From Streptomyces thermolilacinus SPC6 (GTDB lineage: Bacteria; Actinomycetota; Actinomycetes; Streptomycetales; Streptomycetaceae), in NCBI RefSeq assembly GCF_000478605.2, contig NZ_ASHX02000001.1:5719001-5783000 (forward strand): 64,000 bases of DNA, written 5' to 3'. The position numbers and the translations under genes are program-made. Positions 8,202 through 15,873 of the stretch are shown in pieces (position 1 is the stretch's first letter; each line of letters starts with the position of its first letter). The notes beneath the pieces were generated by a model. The model searched no databases, was not told where the DNA came from, and saw only the letters and a list, made by a program, of their open reading frames with translations.

Positions 8202-9458
8202 ATGTCCCAACAGTGCGTGCTGATCGTCGGCGGCCGGATCGAGAACGTCAGGAAGGCGAAGGAGCAGGGCCTCGGCGTCGTCTACCTCCAGCAGCCGAGC
8301 CAGTTCACCCCCGAGCACGCCGCCCTGGTGGACGCGGCGCTGCTCGTGGACTACACGGACTGGTCGGTGACCGAGCCCCTGGTGGCCGCGGCGCACCGGG
8401 CCTACGGATTCACCAGCGTGGTGACCACGACGGAGGCCGGGGTGGAGCCCGCCGGACGGATCAGCGACCTGCTGGGCCTGGGCGGGGTCTCCCACGAGGT
8501 GGCCCGTCTGCTGCGGGACAAGCTGAGCATGCGCCGCCACCTGGCCGTCGCGGCCCCGTCGGTCTCGGTCGCGGCGGAGGAGGTCACCGACCGGGAGAGC
8601 CTGGCGGCGTTCGGCGCGGCCCACGGCTACCCGTTCATCGTGAAGCCGGTCGACGGCATCGGCAGCCTGGGGCTCCAGCTGGTGGAGTCCGCCGACCAGA
8701 TCGGCCGGGCGTGGGAGACGATCACCCGGCTGCGCGGCTCGGACCACCAGTTCGCCCGCTTCTTCCCGATCGAGCGGTTCCTCATGGAGGAGTACGTCTC
8801 CGGGCCCGAGCTCAGCGTCGAGGCGTTCACGTTCGCGGGCCGCCATGTGGTGGTCGCGGTCACGGAGAAGCTGACGTACGACAACTTCGTGGAGCTGGGG
8901 CACGTGGTGCCGGCCCGGATCGGCCCGGCCGACGAGGCGGCCGTCGTGGCGTGCGTGACCGCCTTCCTGGACGCGGTCGGGGTGGTGAGCGGCCCCAGCC
9001 ACACGGAGGTGCGGCTGTCGGAGCACGGCCCCCGGGTGATCGAGTCGCACAACCGGCCGGGCGGCGACCGGATCAGGGACCTGGTCGAGGAGGCGTACGG
9101 CTTCGACATCGAGCGGTACACGGTGGCCTGGCCGGGCGGCGGGCTGCCGGCCCTGGAGGAGCGGCCGGCCCCGCTGCGGGCGGCGGCCACCCGGTTCCTG
9201 GCGGCCGAACCGGGCACGGTGACGGCGGTCGAGGGGCTGGAGGCGGCCCGTGCCATGGACGGGGTGGTCGACGTGGACCTGTCGGTGGCGGAGGGCGGTC
9301 TGGTCCGGCCGCTGCGGTCGAGCTTCGACCGCCTGGGCCAGGTGATCGCCGTGGCGCCGGACGCGGACGCGGCGGTGGCGCTGTGCGAGAAGGCCTGCGC
9401 GACGATCCGGGTCGGCACGACACCCACCCCGGCCGCCGCGGCTGACTCGGCCGGGTGA
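8202..9458 (+). CDS. ATP-grasp ligase 3
   Basis: 418 residues, ATP-grasp family of the dipeptide-ligase type. The pre-ATP-grasp domain covers about 1-100, the ATP lysine lies in GYPFIVKPVDGIGSLG (K148), and the lid helix region follows after residue 310. The metal motif reads E281-S-H-N-R, then PGGDR, shifting the Asn by one place relative to ligase 1. GAAGGAG precedes the ATG. A strongly conserved stretch, VELGHVVPA with GPSHTEVRL, is shared in form with ligase 1 (MGHVFPA, GPSHVELKL), so 1 and 3 are closer relatives while 2 is more distant. Together with its neighbours it suggests stepwise ATP-dependent peptide assembly. Confidence 0.84.
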   Translation: MSQQCVLIVGGRIENVRKAKEQGLGVVYLQQPSQFTPEHAALVDAALLVDYTDWSVTEPLVAAAHRAYGFTSVVTTTEAGVEPAGRISDLLGLGGVSHEVARLLRDKLSMRRHLAVAAPSVSVAAEEVTDRESLAAFGAAHGYPFIVKPVDGIGSLGLQLVESADQIGRAWETITRLRGSDHQFARFFPIERFLMEEYVSGPELSVEAFTFAGRHVVVAVTEKLTYDNFVELGHVVPARIGPADEAAVVACVTAFLDAVGVVSGPSHTEVRLSEHGPRVIESHNRPGGDRIRDLVEEAYGFDIERYTVAWPGGGLPALEERPAPLRAAATRFLAAEPGTVTAVEGLEAARAMDGVVDVDLSVAEGGLVRPLRSSFDRLGQVIAVAPDADAAVALCEKACATIRVGTTPTPAAAADSAG

Positions 9459-9461
9459 CGC

Positions 9462-9497
9462 GTGGAGCCCGTGGAGCCCGTGGAGCCCGTGGGGCCC
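9462..9497 (+). repeat. 9-bp tandem repeat (GTGGAGCCC x3, GTGGGGCCC x1) at a start site
   Basis: Four head-to-tail 9-bp units encode (V/M)-E-P, V-E-P, V-E-P, V-G-P at the start of the PPOX gene. Each of the first three units carries a GTG and a GGAG five bases before the next GTG, so any of several GTGs could start translation. Gain or loss of a unit keeps the frame. Confidence 0.8.
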
Positions 9498-10145
9498 GGG
9501 GAGCCGGGGGAGCCCCTGGAATTCGAGGAGATCACCACGGAGGAGGAGCTGCGGGAGCTGGTCGGCCCGGCGAATCCCGTGGTGTTCCGCAAGGCCACCC
9601 CCGTTCTTCGCGCTTTCGAAAGCGAATGGATTCGGAATTCGCCCTTCTGTCTGATCGCGACGGCGTCGGCGGACGGGACATGCGACGTCTCCCCGAGGGG
9701 TGACCCACCCGGATTCGTACGCGTTCTCGACGAGCGGACGCTCGCCGTTCCCGACCGGCCCGGCAATCGCCGGCTCGACACGTGGCGCAACGTCCTGCGG
9801 AACCCGCGGGTGGGAATGCTCTTCGTCATTCCGGGGCGCGGCGACACCCTCCGGGTCAACGGCCGCGCCCGTCTGGTGCGCTCGGCGCCATTCCTCGACG
9901 ACATGGTGGTCGGGCGCAACCGGCCGAAACTGGCCCTCGTGGTGAGCGTCGAGGAGGCGTACTTCCACTGCGCCAAGTCGTTCATGCGGGCGAGGCTCTG
10001 GGAGCCGGAGTCGTGGGCGCCGGACGCCGTCGCGTCCCGGGCGCGGATCGCGCGGGCCACCGAGTGGACCGAGGCGTCCCTGGAGTCCCTGGAGCGCCGC
10101 TACGGCCCCGAGTACGAGCAGCACCTCTACCCCGGGACGCCCTGA
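9462..10145 (+). CDS. PPOX-family (pyridoxamine 5'-phosphate oxidase-like) flavoprotein
   Basis: About 227 residues, resembling the MSMEG_1061-like branch of split-barrel FMN/F420 proteins. The typical core is visible: SPFCLIATASADGTCDVSP, then RTLAVPDRPGNRR, NPRVGMLFVIPG and LRVNGRA. Family members bind FMN or F420 and act as oxidases or reductases. It lies three bases after ATP-grasp 3, so it is likely co-transcribed and could add a redox step to the product. The N-terminal 15 residues come from a 9-bp tandem repeat and are proline/glutamate-rich, so the true start among GTGs 9462, 9471, 9480 and 9489 is uncertain. The C-terminal helix (AKSFMRARLWEPESW) is conserved in the family. Confidence 0.82.
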   Translation: MEPVEPVEPVGPGEPGEPLEFEEITTEEELRELVGPANPVVFRKATPVLRAFESEWIRNSPFCLIATASADGTCDVSPRGDPPGFVRVLDERTLAVPDRPGNRRLDTWRNVLRNPRVGMLFVIPGRGDTLRVNGRARLVRSAPFLDDMVVGRNRPKLALVVSVEEAYFHCAKSFMRARLWEPESWAPDAVASRARIARATEWTEASLESLERRYGPEYEQHLYPGTP

Positions 10146-10230
10146 GCCGCGCCGAGCCGCCCGCGAGCGCTCCCTCGCCTCCCCGCAGCCGTATGGAGAA
10201 CCGGTGAAGCCTATGCGTCCGTTCGGCGAA

Positions 10231-10279
10231 TTGCCATAGCTGTCAAGGGTTGCCATAAGGCCATCTGGCCGGATACCTT
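10231..10279 (+). promoter_or_regulatory. Paired TTGCCA repeats and promoter of the secreted peptide
   Basis: TTGCCA occurs at 10231 and 10250, with GTCAA at 10242 three bases before the second copy. The second TTGCCA has an 18-base spacing to TACCTT at 10274, a reasonable -35/-10 pair 49 bases before the peptide ATG. The same GTCAAnnnTTGCCAnAA arrangement recurs before the XRE regulator, so the repeats probably double as an operator. Confidence 0.55.
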
Positions 10280-10327
10280 GGCACCGCCCTGCCGGAAACG
10301 ATCATTGAGATTCAGTGAAGGAATCCC

Positions 10328-10480
10328 ATGAAGAAGACAGTAGTTGCCCGTATAGTCGCGTTCGCTTTCTCCGTACTACTACTGGGTGGCGCATTTTCGG
10401 CCGACGTGGTGGAGGGTGTTTCCGCGGGGGAGACGCACACGCTCGCCAATGGTGGCGGCATCACGATCGACTGGCCGTGA
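10328..10480 (+). CDS. 50-residue secreted peptide (candidate signal or precursor)
   Basis: A short gene with a strong ribosome site (GAAGGA six bases before ATG). The protein begins MKKTVVAR, then a hydrophobic run (IVAFAFSVLLLGGAFSA), so it has a classical Sec signal with possible cleavage near residue 25 or 33. The remaining tail is DVVEG-VSAGETHTL-ANGGGITIDWP and contains no Cys, Ser/Thr cluster or core repeat typical of lanthipeptides. It lies 182 bases after the ligase/PPOX operon and 150 bases before an XRE-TPR regulator. Two roles are possible: a pro-peptide whose C-terminal fragment binds the TPR regulator, or a substrate of the upstream TldD/TldE and ligases. The first is favoured by the shared repeats; neither is proven. 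Confidence 0.65.
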   Translation: MKKTVVARIVAFAFSVLLLGGAFSADVVEGVSAGETHTLANGGGITIDWP

Positions 10481-10525
10481 TCCACCGGTAGCAGTCGGTG
10501 CTGCGCCACCGTTTCCGAGATGTGG

Positions 10526-10555
10526 TTGCCATCCACAGTCAATCGTTGCCACAAT
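10526..10555 (+). promoter_or_regulatory. Second TTGCCA repeat pair, upstream of the XRE gene
   Basis: TTGCCA at 10526 and 10546 with GTCAA at 10538, again three bases before the second TTGCCA. TTGCCA 10526 with an 18-base spacing to CACAAT (10550) is a possible promoter for the regulator. The match to 10231-10255 points to one factor acting at both genes, most simply the XRE protein. Confidence 0.5.
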
Positions 10556-10630
10556 GCGTTAGGGTGGACTGCGAAAGTCCCCCCGATGGTTGTGAGGAGC
10601 ATCGGGAGATACCTCGAAGACGGTGGTCGC

Positions 10631-11866
10631 ATGCTGGAGCAACCTGGCTTTGGACGGCGTTTGCGCCAACTGAGGCTGCATCAGGGAAAGACTCAGGCGG
10701 AGCTGACGGGGCCGGGCATGTCCCCGGCGTATCTTTCCCGGCTGGAGTCGGGTGCCCGGTCCCCCACGCAGCGTGCCGTCGAGTACCTGGCGGACCATCT
10801 AGGCGTCCCCGTCGAGAGCTTCGCGGAGTGCGGCGAGGACGACCTCGCGGACGTCGTCGCCACCCTCGCCTCCCGGCCGGACAGCGAACGTGACGCCGAG
10901 ATGCGCGACCTCCTCGCCGACGCGCTCAAGCGGGCGACGGACACGGACCCCTCCACCCGCTGGCAGGCGCTGGCCCTCCTCGCCCAGCTGCACGCCTCCC
11001 TCGGCGAGTTCGGCGACGAGAGCGGCGTCCTCGACGAACTGAGCAGGCTCAGCGACGAGTTGGCGCGGCCCGCACTCCAGGTGTACGCCAAGCAGCGCGT
11101 CGCCCGGTGCGCCCGTAACCGCGGCGACATGGAGCTGGCCCGGCAGGCGGCCCGCGAGGCCCTGGAGCTGGGCGAACGCCACCGTGTCCGGGTGCCGGCC
11201 GCCGATCCGCTGCGCAACCGGCTGCTCCTGGTCTCCGCCGAGACCGAGCTCGGCAACGTCGCGGAGGCGATGCGGCTCAGCCTCGCCGTCCTCGCCGCGC
11301 TGCCCTCCGAGAGGGGCGCGCTGACCGCGGAGGCGTACTGGACCGCCGCGACCGTCAGCACCCGCCAGGGCGACGCCGAGGGAGCCCTCCGGTACCTGGA
11401 CAAGGCGATCGACGCCCTGGACAGCCGGGAAGACATCACCCTCTGGATGCGGCTGCGGCTCGGAGCGGCCTCGCTCTGCCTCCAGAGCCTGCCGCCCCGC
11501 CTGGACCGGGCGCGGGAGCTGCTGACGGCCGTCGAACCGGTCCTGAACTTCGCGGGACCGCCCCGGCACTGCCAGGAGTTCCTCTTCCTGCGGGCCCAGC
11601 TGGCCTTCCAGCAGGGCGACTCCGCCGGTGCCGCCGAGTTCATGGCGCGGGCCGAGAAGGGCCTCCAGCTCTTCACGTACCGCGACCGCGTCCGGTTCCG
11701 GATCCTCCAGGAGATGCTGGCCGCCCGCGCCGGCGACGTACGCGCGGTGACCCGCCTGAAGGAACTGGCCACCGAGGTGCAGAGCACCCGGATGCCGGAG
11801 CTCGCCGCCGAGGTGTGGCGGGCGGCGGCCGAGTGCGCCGTGGAGACCGTGCCGTCCAGCGTCTGA
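10631..11866 (+). CDS. XRE-family regulator with C-terminal TPR-like region
   Basis: 411 residues. An N-terminal helix-turn-helix (about 8-65: FGRRLRQLRLHQGKTQAEL, SPAYLSRLESGARSPTQRAVEYLADHLGVP) is followed by an alpha-helical region (from about 85) whose spaced Ala/Leu helices look like TPR repeats. This layout is that of RRNPP-type regulators (Rap, NprR, PlcR), in which the TPR part binds a short secreted peptide. The adjacent secreted peptide gene and shared upstream repeats fit that picture. ATG 10631 is chosen because the HTH begins right after it; in-frame starts at 10520 and 10586 would add an unrelated arginine-rich stretch and would overlap the proposed promoter. Control of the upstream ligase operon is inferred. 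Confidence 0.8.
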   Translation: MLEQPGFGRRLRQLRLHQGKTQAELTGPGMSPAYLSRLESGARSPTQRAVEYLADHLGVPVESFAECGEDDLADVVATLASRPDSERDAEMRDLLADALKRATDTDPSTRWQALALLAQLHASLGEFGDESGVLDELSRLSDELARPALQVYAKQRVARCARNRGDMELARQAAREALELGERHRVRVPAADPLRNRLLLVSAETELGNVAEAMRLSLAVLAALPSERGALTAEAYWTAATVSTRQGDAEGALRYLDKAIDALDSREDITLWMRLRLGAASLCLQSLPPRLDRARELLTAVEPVLNFAGPPRHCQEFLFLRAQLAFQQGDSAGAAEFMARAEKGLQLFTYRDRVRFRILQEMLAARAGDVRAVTRLKELATEVQSTRMPELAAEVWRAAAECAVETVPSSV

Positions 11867-12404
11867 CGGCCACCCCGACGCGGGGCGGTGGCCCCCGGCC
11901 CCGCCCCGCGCCCCCGCCGCCCACGAGCGCCCGCGCCTCCTGCCGCACCCGGCACGGCGAGCCTGGCCACTACGTCCGCCGCCCCGCACCCGGCAGCACG
12001 GCGGCAAGACCCAGTCGCCCCCGCCGCGCCAACGCACGAGCCCGGCCGCGGCGCCTGCCGCTCCTCGGCGCGGCGAGTCCGGCCACCATGCCCGGCGCCC
12101 CGCGCGTTTCCCCGGCGCCCCGCGAACCCCCGCCGACAGACGCCTGCCGCGTCCTCGCCTCAGCCTGCCCGGCGCCCCGGGCAGGGCCCCACCGCCCCCG
12201 CCCAGCCTTCCCCGGCACCCCGCCGCACGACGTGCCCCGCCCAGCACCCCCGTCGACCCGCCGCGAGGCGCCGCCTCCGCCCGGGCCGCGGGCCGCGCCC
12301 GTATCGGTGGGATGACCGATGTGCCGGACCACGCGCCACGGCCATAGTCCTCGGGAGATCGATCCCGGGCGCCCCCGCGTGCCCGGCTCCCGAAAGGACC
12401 TTCT
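11867..12404. other. 538-bp pyrimidine-rich intergenic stretch
   Basis: No credible gene. The + strand is strongly C-rich with degenerate short repeats (CCCCGGC, GCCTGCCGC and similar). Open frames here are arginine/proline-rich shadows. Only the last 30 bases, with AAAGGA seven bases before GTG 12405, can be assigned to the next gene. Confidence 0.6.
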
Positions 12405-14129
12405 GTGGACACGTATGCCGATCTGGTGTTCCTCGGCGGCCGGGTCGTCACGGTCGACGCCCACTTCACCGTCGCCTCCGCCCTGGCCGTGACCGGCGGG
12501 ACCATCACCGCCGTCGGCGCGCGGGAGGACGTCGCGCCGCTCATCGGACCCGGCACCCGCGTCATCGACCTGCGCGGGGCGACCCTCCTGCCCGGTATCA
12601 ACGACTCCCATCTGCACGGCTGCGCCTTCGGCGTGGCCACGCCGCCGCTCTCGCTCGACATCCGCCACCCCTCCGTCTCCTCCCTCGCGGACGCCGCCGA
12701 GGCGGTGAAGGAGGCCGTCGGGCGGACCCCGGGCGGGCAGTGGATCACCGGGCACGGCTGGGACCCCGGCTACCTCGCCGAGTGCGTCGCCGACCCGTCG
12801 CGGCAGCCCTCGCGGCACGACCTCGACGCGGTGAGCCCCGACCACCCCGTCGTCCTGTACTCCTTCTCCGGGCACGCCACCTGGGTCAACTCCAAGGCGC
12901 TGGAGCTCATCGGCATCGACCGGCACACCCTCGCGCCGCCCGGCGGGGCCATCGTCGTGGACGAGCACGGCGAGCCGACCGGACTGCTGCACGAGGGCGC
13001 CCAGGCCCTCGTCCAGAACGCCCTGCCGCCGCTCAGCCGACGGGAGCGCGCCGACGCGATCAGGTCCGCCCTCGCCGCGCTCGCCCGGCTGGGCGTGACC
13101 AGCTACACCGAACCCGGACTCGGCCCCGGCGGCGACGGCATCATGCGGGGCGCGCTCGGCACCGAGACCCTCGACGTCTACCGCGAGCTGCTGGCCGGCG
13201 GCGAACTCACCGCCCGCGTCGGGGTCCTGCTCCTGCCCACCGGAATGGCCGGCACCGCCGAGGAGTTCGCCCGCGCTTTTGACGCGCTCGACGGGCCCGA
13301 CAGGCGCTGCGCCACCGGCGAGGCCGCCGATCCGCGCCACCTCGCGATCCACGGCGTCAAGATCTTCGCGGACGGCGTCGTCCCCAACAAGACGTCCTGG
13401 ATGCACGATCCGTACGTCGGCGGCGGCTGCGGCGCCCTGTGCGTCGGCGGCGAGACCGACGACGAGCGCGTCGCCGAGATCGGCGCCATGATCCGCTACG
13501 CCCACGCGGCGGGGCACCAGCTGGGCGTCCACGTCACCGGCGACCGGGCCGCCGACACCGTCACGGACGCCTTCGCCGCGGCCGTGGCCGAGCACCCGCG
13601 GCCCGACGCCCGCCACTACGTCATCCACGGCGACTTCCTCACGGCGCACAGCATGAAGGTGCTGGCCGCGCACGGCTTCGGGGCCAACATGAACCCCACC
13701 ATCAAGTGGACCGTCGCCGACATGGAGGAGGAGTTCGTCGGTACCGAGCGGGCCGCGTACGCCTGGCCCTACCGCGACGCCATCGACGCCGGGGTGCGGG
13801 TCGCGAGCGGGTCCGACGCCCCCGTCACGTACCCGGACTGGCGTCAGGGCGTCGCCACCATGGTGCTGCGCGAGTCGAAGGCCGGCGGCCGGGTCAGCGG
13901 CCCCGAGCAGCGCATCGGCCTGGCCGAGGCGATCCGCACGTACACGATCGAGGCGGCCTGGCAGGACTTCGCCGACGACTGGAAGGGCTCCCTGGAGCCG
14001 GGCAAGGCCGCCGACCTCTGCGTGCTCGACGGGGACCTGCTCGCCGCCGACCCCCACGACATCCCGGAGATGCCCGTCGTCCTCACCGTCGTGGACGGGC
14101 GGGTCGTGCACGACACCCTGCGCGATTGA
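12405..14129 (+). CDS. YtcJ-like amidohydrolase
   Basis: 574 residues of the amidohydrolase superfamily, YtcJ type. The N-terminal beta-sandwich (ADLVFLGGRVVTVD) leads into the metal motif PGINDSHLHG (HxH near residue 70), and the rest of the TIM barrel shows IHGVKIFADGVVPNKTSWM, GHQLGVHVTGDRAAD, YVIHGDF and the metal-ligand Asp in VASGSDAPV. The C-terminal sandwich closes with GSLEPGKAADLCVLDGD. Such enzymes hydrolyse C-N bonds in amides or formamides; the exact substrate is not predictable. GTG 12405 has AAAGGA seven bases upstream. It stands alone before a LuxR regulator in the same direction and may be controlled by it. Confidence 0.9.
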   Translation: MDTYADLVFLGGRVVTVDAHFTVASALAVTGGTITAVGAREDVAPLIGPGTRVIDLRGATLLPGINDSHLHGCAFGVATPPLSLDIRHPSVSSLADAAEAVKEAVGRTPGGQWITGHGWDPGYLAECVADPSRQPSRHDLDAVSPDHPVVLYSFSGHATWVNSKALELIGIDRHTLAPPGGAIVVDEHGEPTGLLHEGAQALVQNALPPLSRRERADAIRSALAALARLGVTSYTEPGLGPGGDGIMRGALGTETLDVYRELLAGGELTARVGVLLLPTGMAGTAEEFARAFDALDGPDRRCATGEAADPRHLAIHGVKIFADGVVPNKTSWMHDPYVGGGCGALCVGGETDDERVAEIGAMIRYAHAAGHQLGVHVTGDRAADTVTDAFAAAVAEHPRPDARHYVIHGDFLTAHSMKVLAAHGFGANMNPTIKWTVADMEEEFVGTERAAYAWPYRDAIDAGVRVASGSDAPVTYPDWRQGVATMVLRESKAGGRVSGPEQRIGLAEAIRTYTIEAAWQDFADDWKGSLEPGKAADLCVLDGDLLAADPHDIPEMPVVLTVVDGRVVHDTLRD

Positions 14130-14160
14130 CGTAATCCGGACACGTGATCATCCTGGGGGC

Positions 14161-14925
14161 ATGACAGCGGAGCGGAGCACGGCGGACATCCTGGAGGCGG
14201 CCGTCCACGTCCGTGAGGCCGCCAGGAGCGCCACGACCGGCGCGACCGGCGCCGGGACCGTCCTGGAGGCGCTGTCGGAGGTGATGGAGTACGACCACGC
14301 CTCCCTCGCCCGCTGGGACGCCCGGCGCGGCCGCCACACGACCCTGGCCGGAAGCTACCCGGGCGACGCCACCGCCTACATCGAGACCCGCCTCCACCAC
14401 GACCCGGTGTTCCCCGTGCTCCGCAGCCCCGCCCGGGGCGGGCTCTGGCTCGGGGACGTGCCCCGGCCGCTCCTGGCGGCGTCCCCCGGGTTCCGGGACG
14501 TGCTGCGGCCCCTCGGCATCGAGGACGGCGTGGCGCAGTGCCTGTTCGCCGCCGACGGCCGGTACGTCGGCATGCTGAACGTCAGCACCCGCAGGCCGCG
14601 GCGCGCGCCCGACCCGGCGCGGGCCGTGGTCACGCTGCTCACCGAGGCCCTGGCCGCGGCCGTGGACCCCCGCACGGGCCCGACGCCCGAGGACGCCACC
14701 GCCCCGGCCCCGGCCCCCCGCCCCGGCGGCCTCTCGCCCCGGGAGCTCCAGGTGCTGGCCGAGCTGACCACGGGCCGCACCAACCGGGAGATCGCCGAGC
14801 GGCTGTACATCACCCCGCGCACCGTGGGCACCCACATCGAGCACATCCTCGCCAAGCTCGACGTGCCCAACCGCGCGGCCGCAGCCGCCCGAGCCGCCGC
14901 CTGGGGCATCGAACCGGCCCCCTGA
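14161..14925 (+). CDS. LuxR-family regulator with GAF-like N-terminus
   Basis: 254 residues. The C-terminal LuxR helix-turn-helix is clear (LSPRELQVLAELTTGRTNREIAERLYITPRTVGTHIEHIL, about 193-232). The N-terminal 170 residues look like a GAF-type sensor (EVMEYDHASLARWD, then YVGMLNVSTRRP), a layout common for Streptomyces orphan regulators. There is no receiver Asp pattern and no kinase next to it. It starts 31 bases after the amidohydrolase, with GGGGG upstream of the ATG, so both could share a transcript. A role in sensing an amidohydrolase-related compound is a guess from position. Confidence 0.85.
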   Translation: MTAERSTADILEAAVHVREAARSATTGATGAGTVLEALSEVMEYDHASLARWDARRGRHTTLAGSYPGDATAYIETRLHHDPVFPVLRSPARGGLWLGDVPRPLLAASPGFRDVLRPLGIEDGVAQCLFAADGRYVGMLNVSTRRPRRAPDPARAVVTLLTEALAAAVDPRTGPTPEDATAPAPAPRPGGLSPRELQVLAELTTGRTNREIAERLYITPRTVGTHIEHILAKLDVPNRAAAAARAAAWGIEPAP

Positions 14926-15012
14926 CCCGGGTCGGCGCCCCGCCACCCGCCGGTTGCACCGCGGCCTGGCACAGACCGGTCCCGTTCCGGCTTCAGTACG
15001 GGGGCTCGCGCG

Positions 15013-15816
15013 TCAGCGGCGTCGGCGGCCGGGGCGGGTGCTCAGCATCGCGTCGAGGGACCGGCCGATCGACGCCGCGAAGGGATACGCCCGGTAGTCC
15101 CCCTGCACCGTGACATGGTGCTGTTGGCCGTCCGTCCACTCGATGACGAACACGCCGCCGTCCGACTCGGCGACGTCCACACCCGCGGGAATCCGGGCTC
15201 GCAGCCCGGCCTCGGACAGCCCGTCCGTGTGCAGCGGGACATCGCAGGCCACGACGAAGAGCCGCGCGGCGTCCTCCACACGCGTCGCGGTGCCGAGCAC
15301 CCGCGTCCGGCCCCGGTCCGTCACGCGCACCGCGTAGCCGCCATCGGCGGGGACCACGTCGTGCCACGTCTCGAAGTCGCCCAAGTGGATGAGCTGGTCG
15401 CCTCGGCGGGCCGTCATCAGCTCCTTCCGGTGGCCCATGGACACGGCGAGAGCCCGCAGCCGCTCCTCCAGCCGGGGGAGCGACTCCAGGGCGAAGAGCT
15501 CCTCCGCCGTGGTGGCCGCCGCCCGGCCGCCGCGCGGGCGGAACTGCCCTGGCGGCGTCCGCCGCCCCGAACGGAACACCTCGATCGCCTCGTGCGGCGG
15601 CGCCCCCGACGCCGCGAACAGCACCGACTCGTCCGACGCCACGTAGATCCTGCCGCCGCCCCGCACCGCGTGCGACACCACCACGGCGCCGTCCTCCGGC
15701 AGCAGTTCCACGGCCAACGGCGCGTCCTGCGGCACCATTCGCCGCCAGTACCCCACACCCACATCGATCAGCCGCCGCTGATCGGGAGTCGCCTGATCGG
15801 TTCGTTCCCGCGTCAC
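15013..15816 (-). CDS. Unrecognised protein, 267 residues
   Basis: I do not recognise this family. It has no signal peptide or membrane segment. Two alpha/beta-looking halves are visible: 1-130 (VELLPEDGAVVVSHAVRGG, YVASDESVLFA, then an FRSGRRTPPGQF stretch) and 150-267 (DQLIHLGDFETWHDVV, DGGVFVIEWTDGQQHHVTV). The pattern of short beta strands resembles actinobacterial immunity-type proteins, but without a specific match. GTG 15816 is chosen because a GGAAGAGAGG ribosome site lies nine bases upstream; a GTG at 15840 lacks one. It is 57 bases downstream of another unknown gene in the same direction and is probably co-transcribed with it. Confidence 0.7.
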   Translation of the reverse strand: MTRERTDQATPDQRRLIDVGVGYWRRMVPQDAPLAVELLPEDGAVVVSHAVRGGGRIYVASDESVLFAASGAPPHEAIEVFRSGRRTPPGQFRPRGGRAAATTAEELFALESLPRLEERLRALAVSMGHRKELMTARRGDQLIHLGDFETWHDVVPADGGYAVRVTDRGRTRVLGTATRVEDAARLFVVACDVPLHTDGLSEAGLRARIPAGVDVAESDGGVFVIEWTDGQQHHVTVQGDYRAYPFAASIGRSLDAMLSTRPGRRRR

Positions 15817-15873
15817 CTGTCCGGCCTCTCTTCCTTTCACCTGCCCCTGCGCTCCGGCGAGTCGTATGTACGG

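Noticed and set aside
8118..10256. 712-residue antisense open frame across ATP-grasp 3 and PPOX
   Set aside because: Composition is Arg/Gly/Asp-rich with no domain, and the sense frames encode recognisable enzymes; a GC-codon shadow.
10328..10480. Lanthipeptide or thiopeptide precursor
   Set aside because: The tail has no Cys and no Ser/Thr cluster, has a Sec signal instead of a leader, and no cyclase or dehydratase is encoded nearby. An ATP-grasp-type modified peptide remains possible.
10520..10630. Longer N-terminus for the XRE regulator
   Set aside because: It overlaps the repeat pair and promoter and adds no family sequence; ATG 10631 starts directly before the HTH.
11815..13282. Open frames through the pyrimidine-rich gap
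   Set aside because: Pro/Arg/Ala-only composition, no ribosome sites, and they run into the amidohydrolase in the wrong frame.
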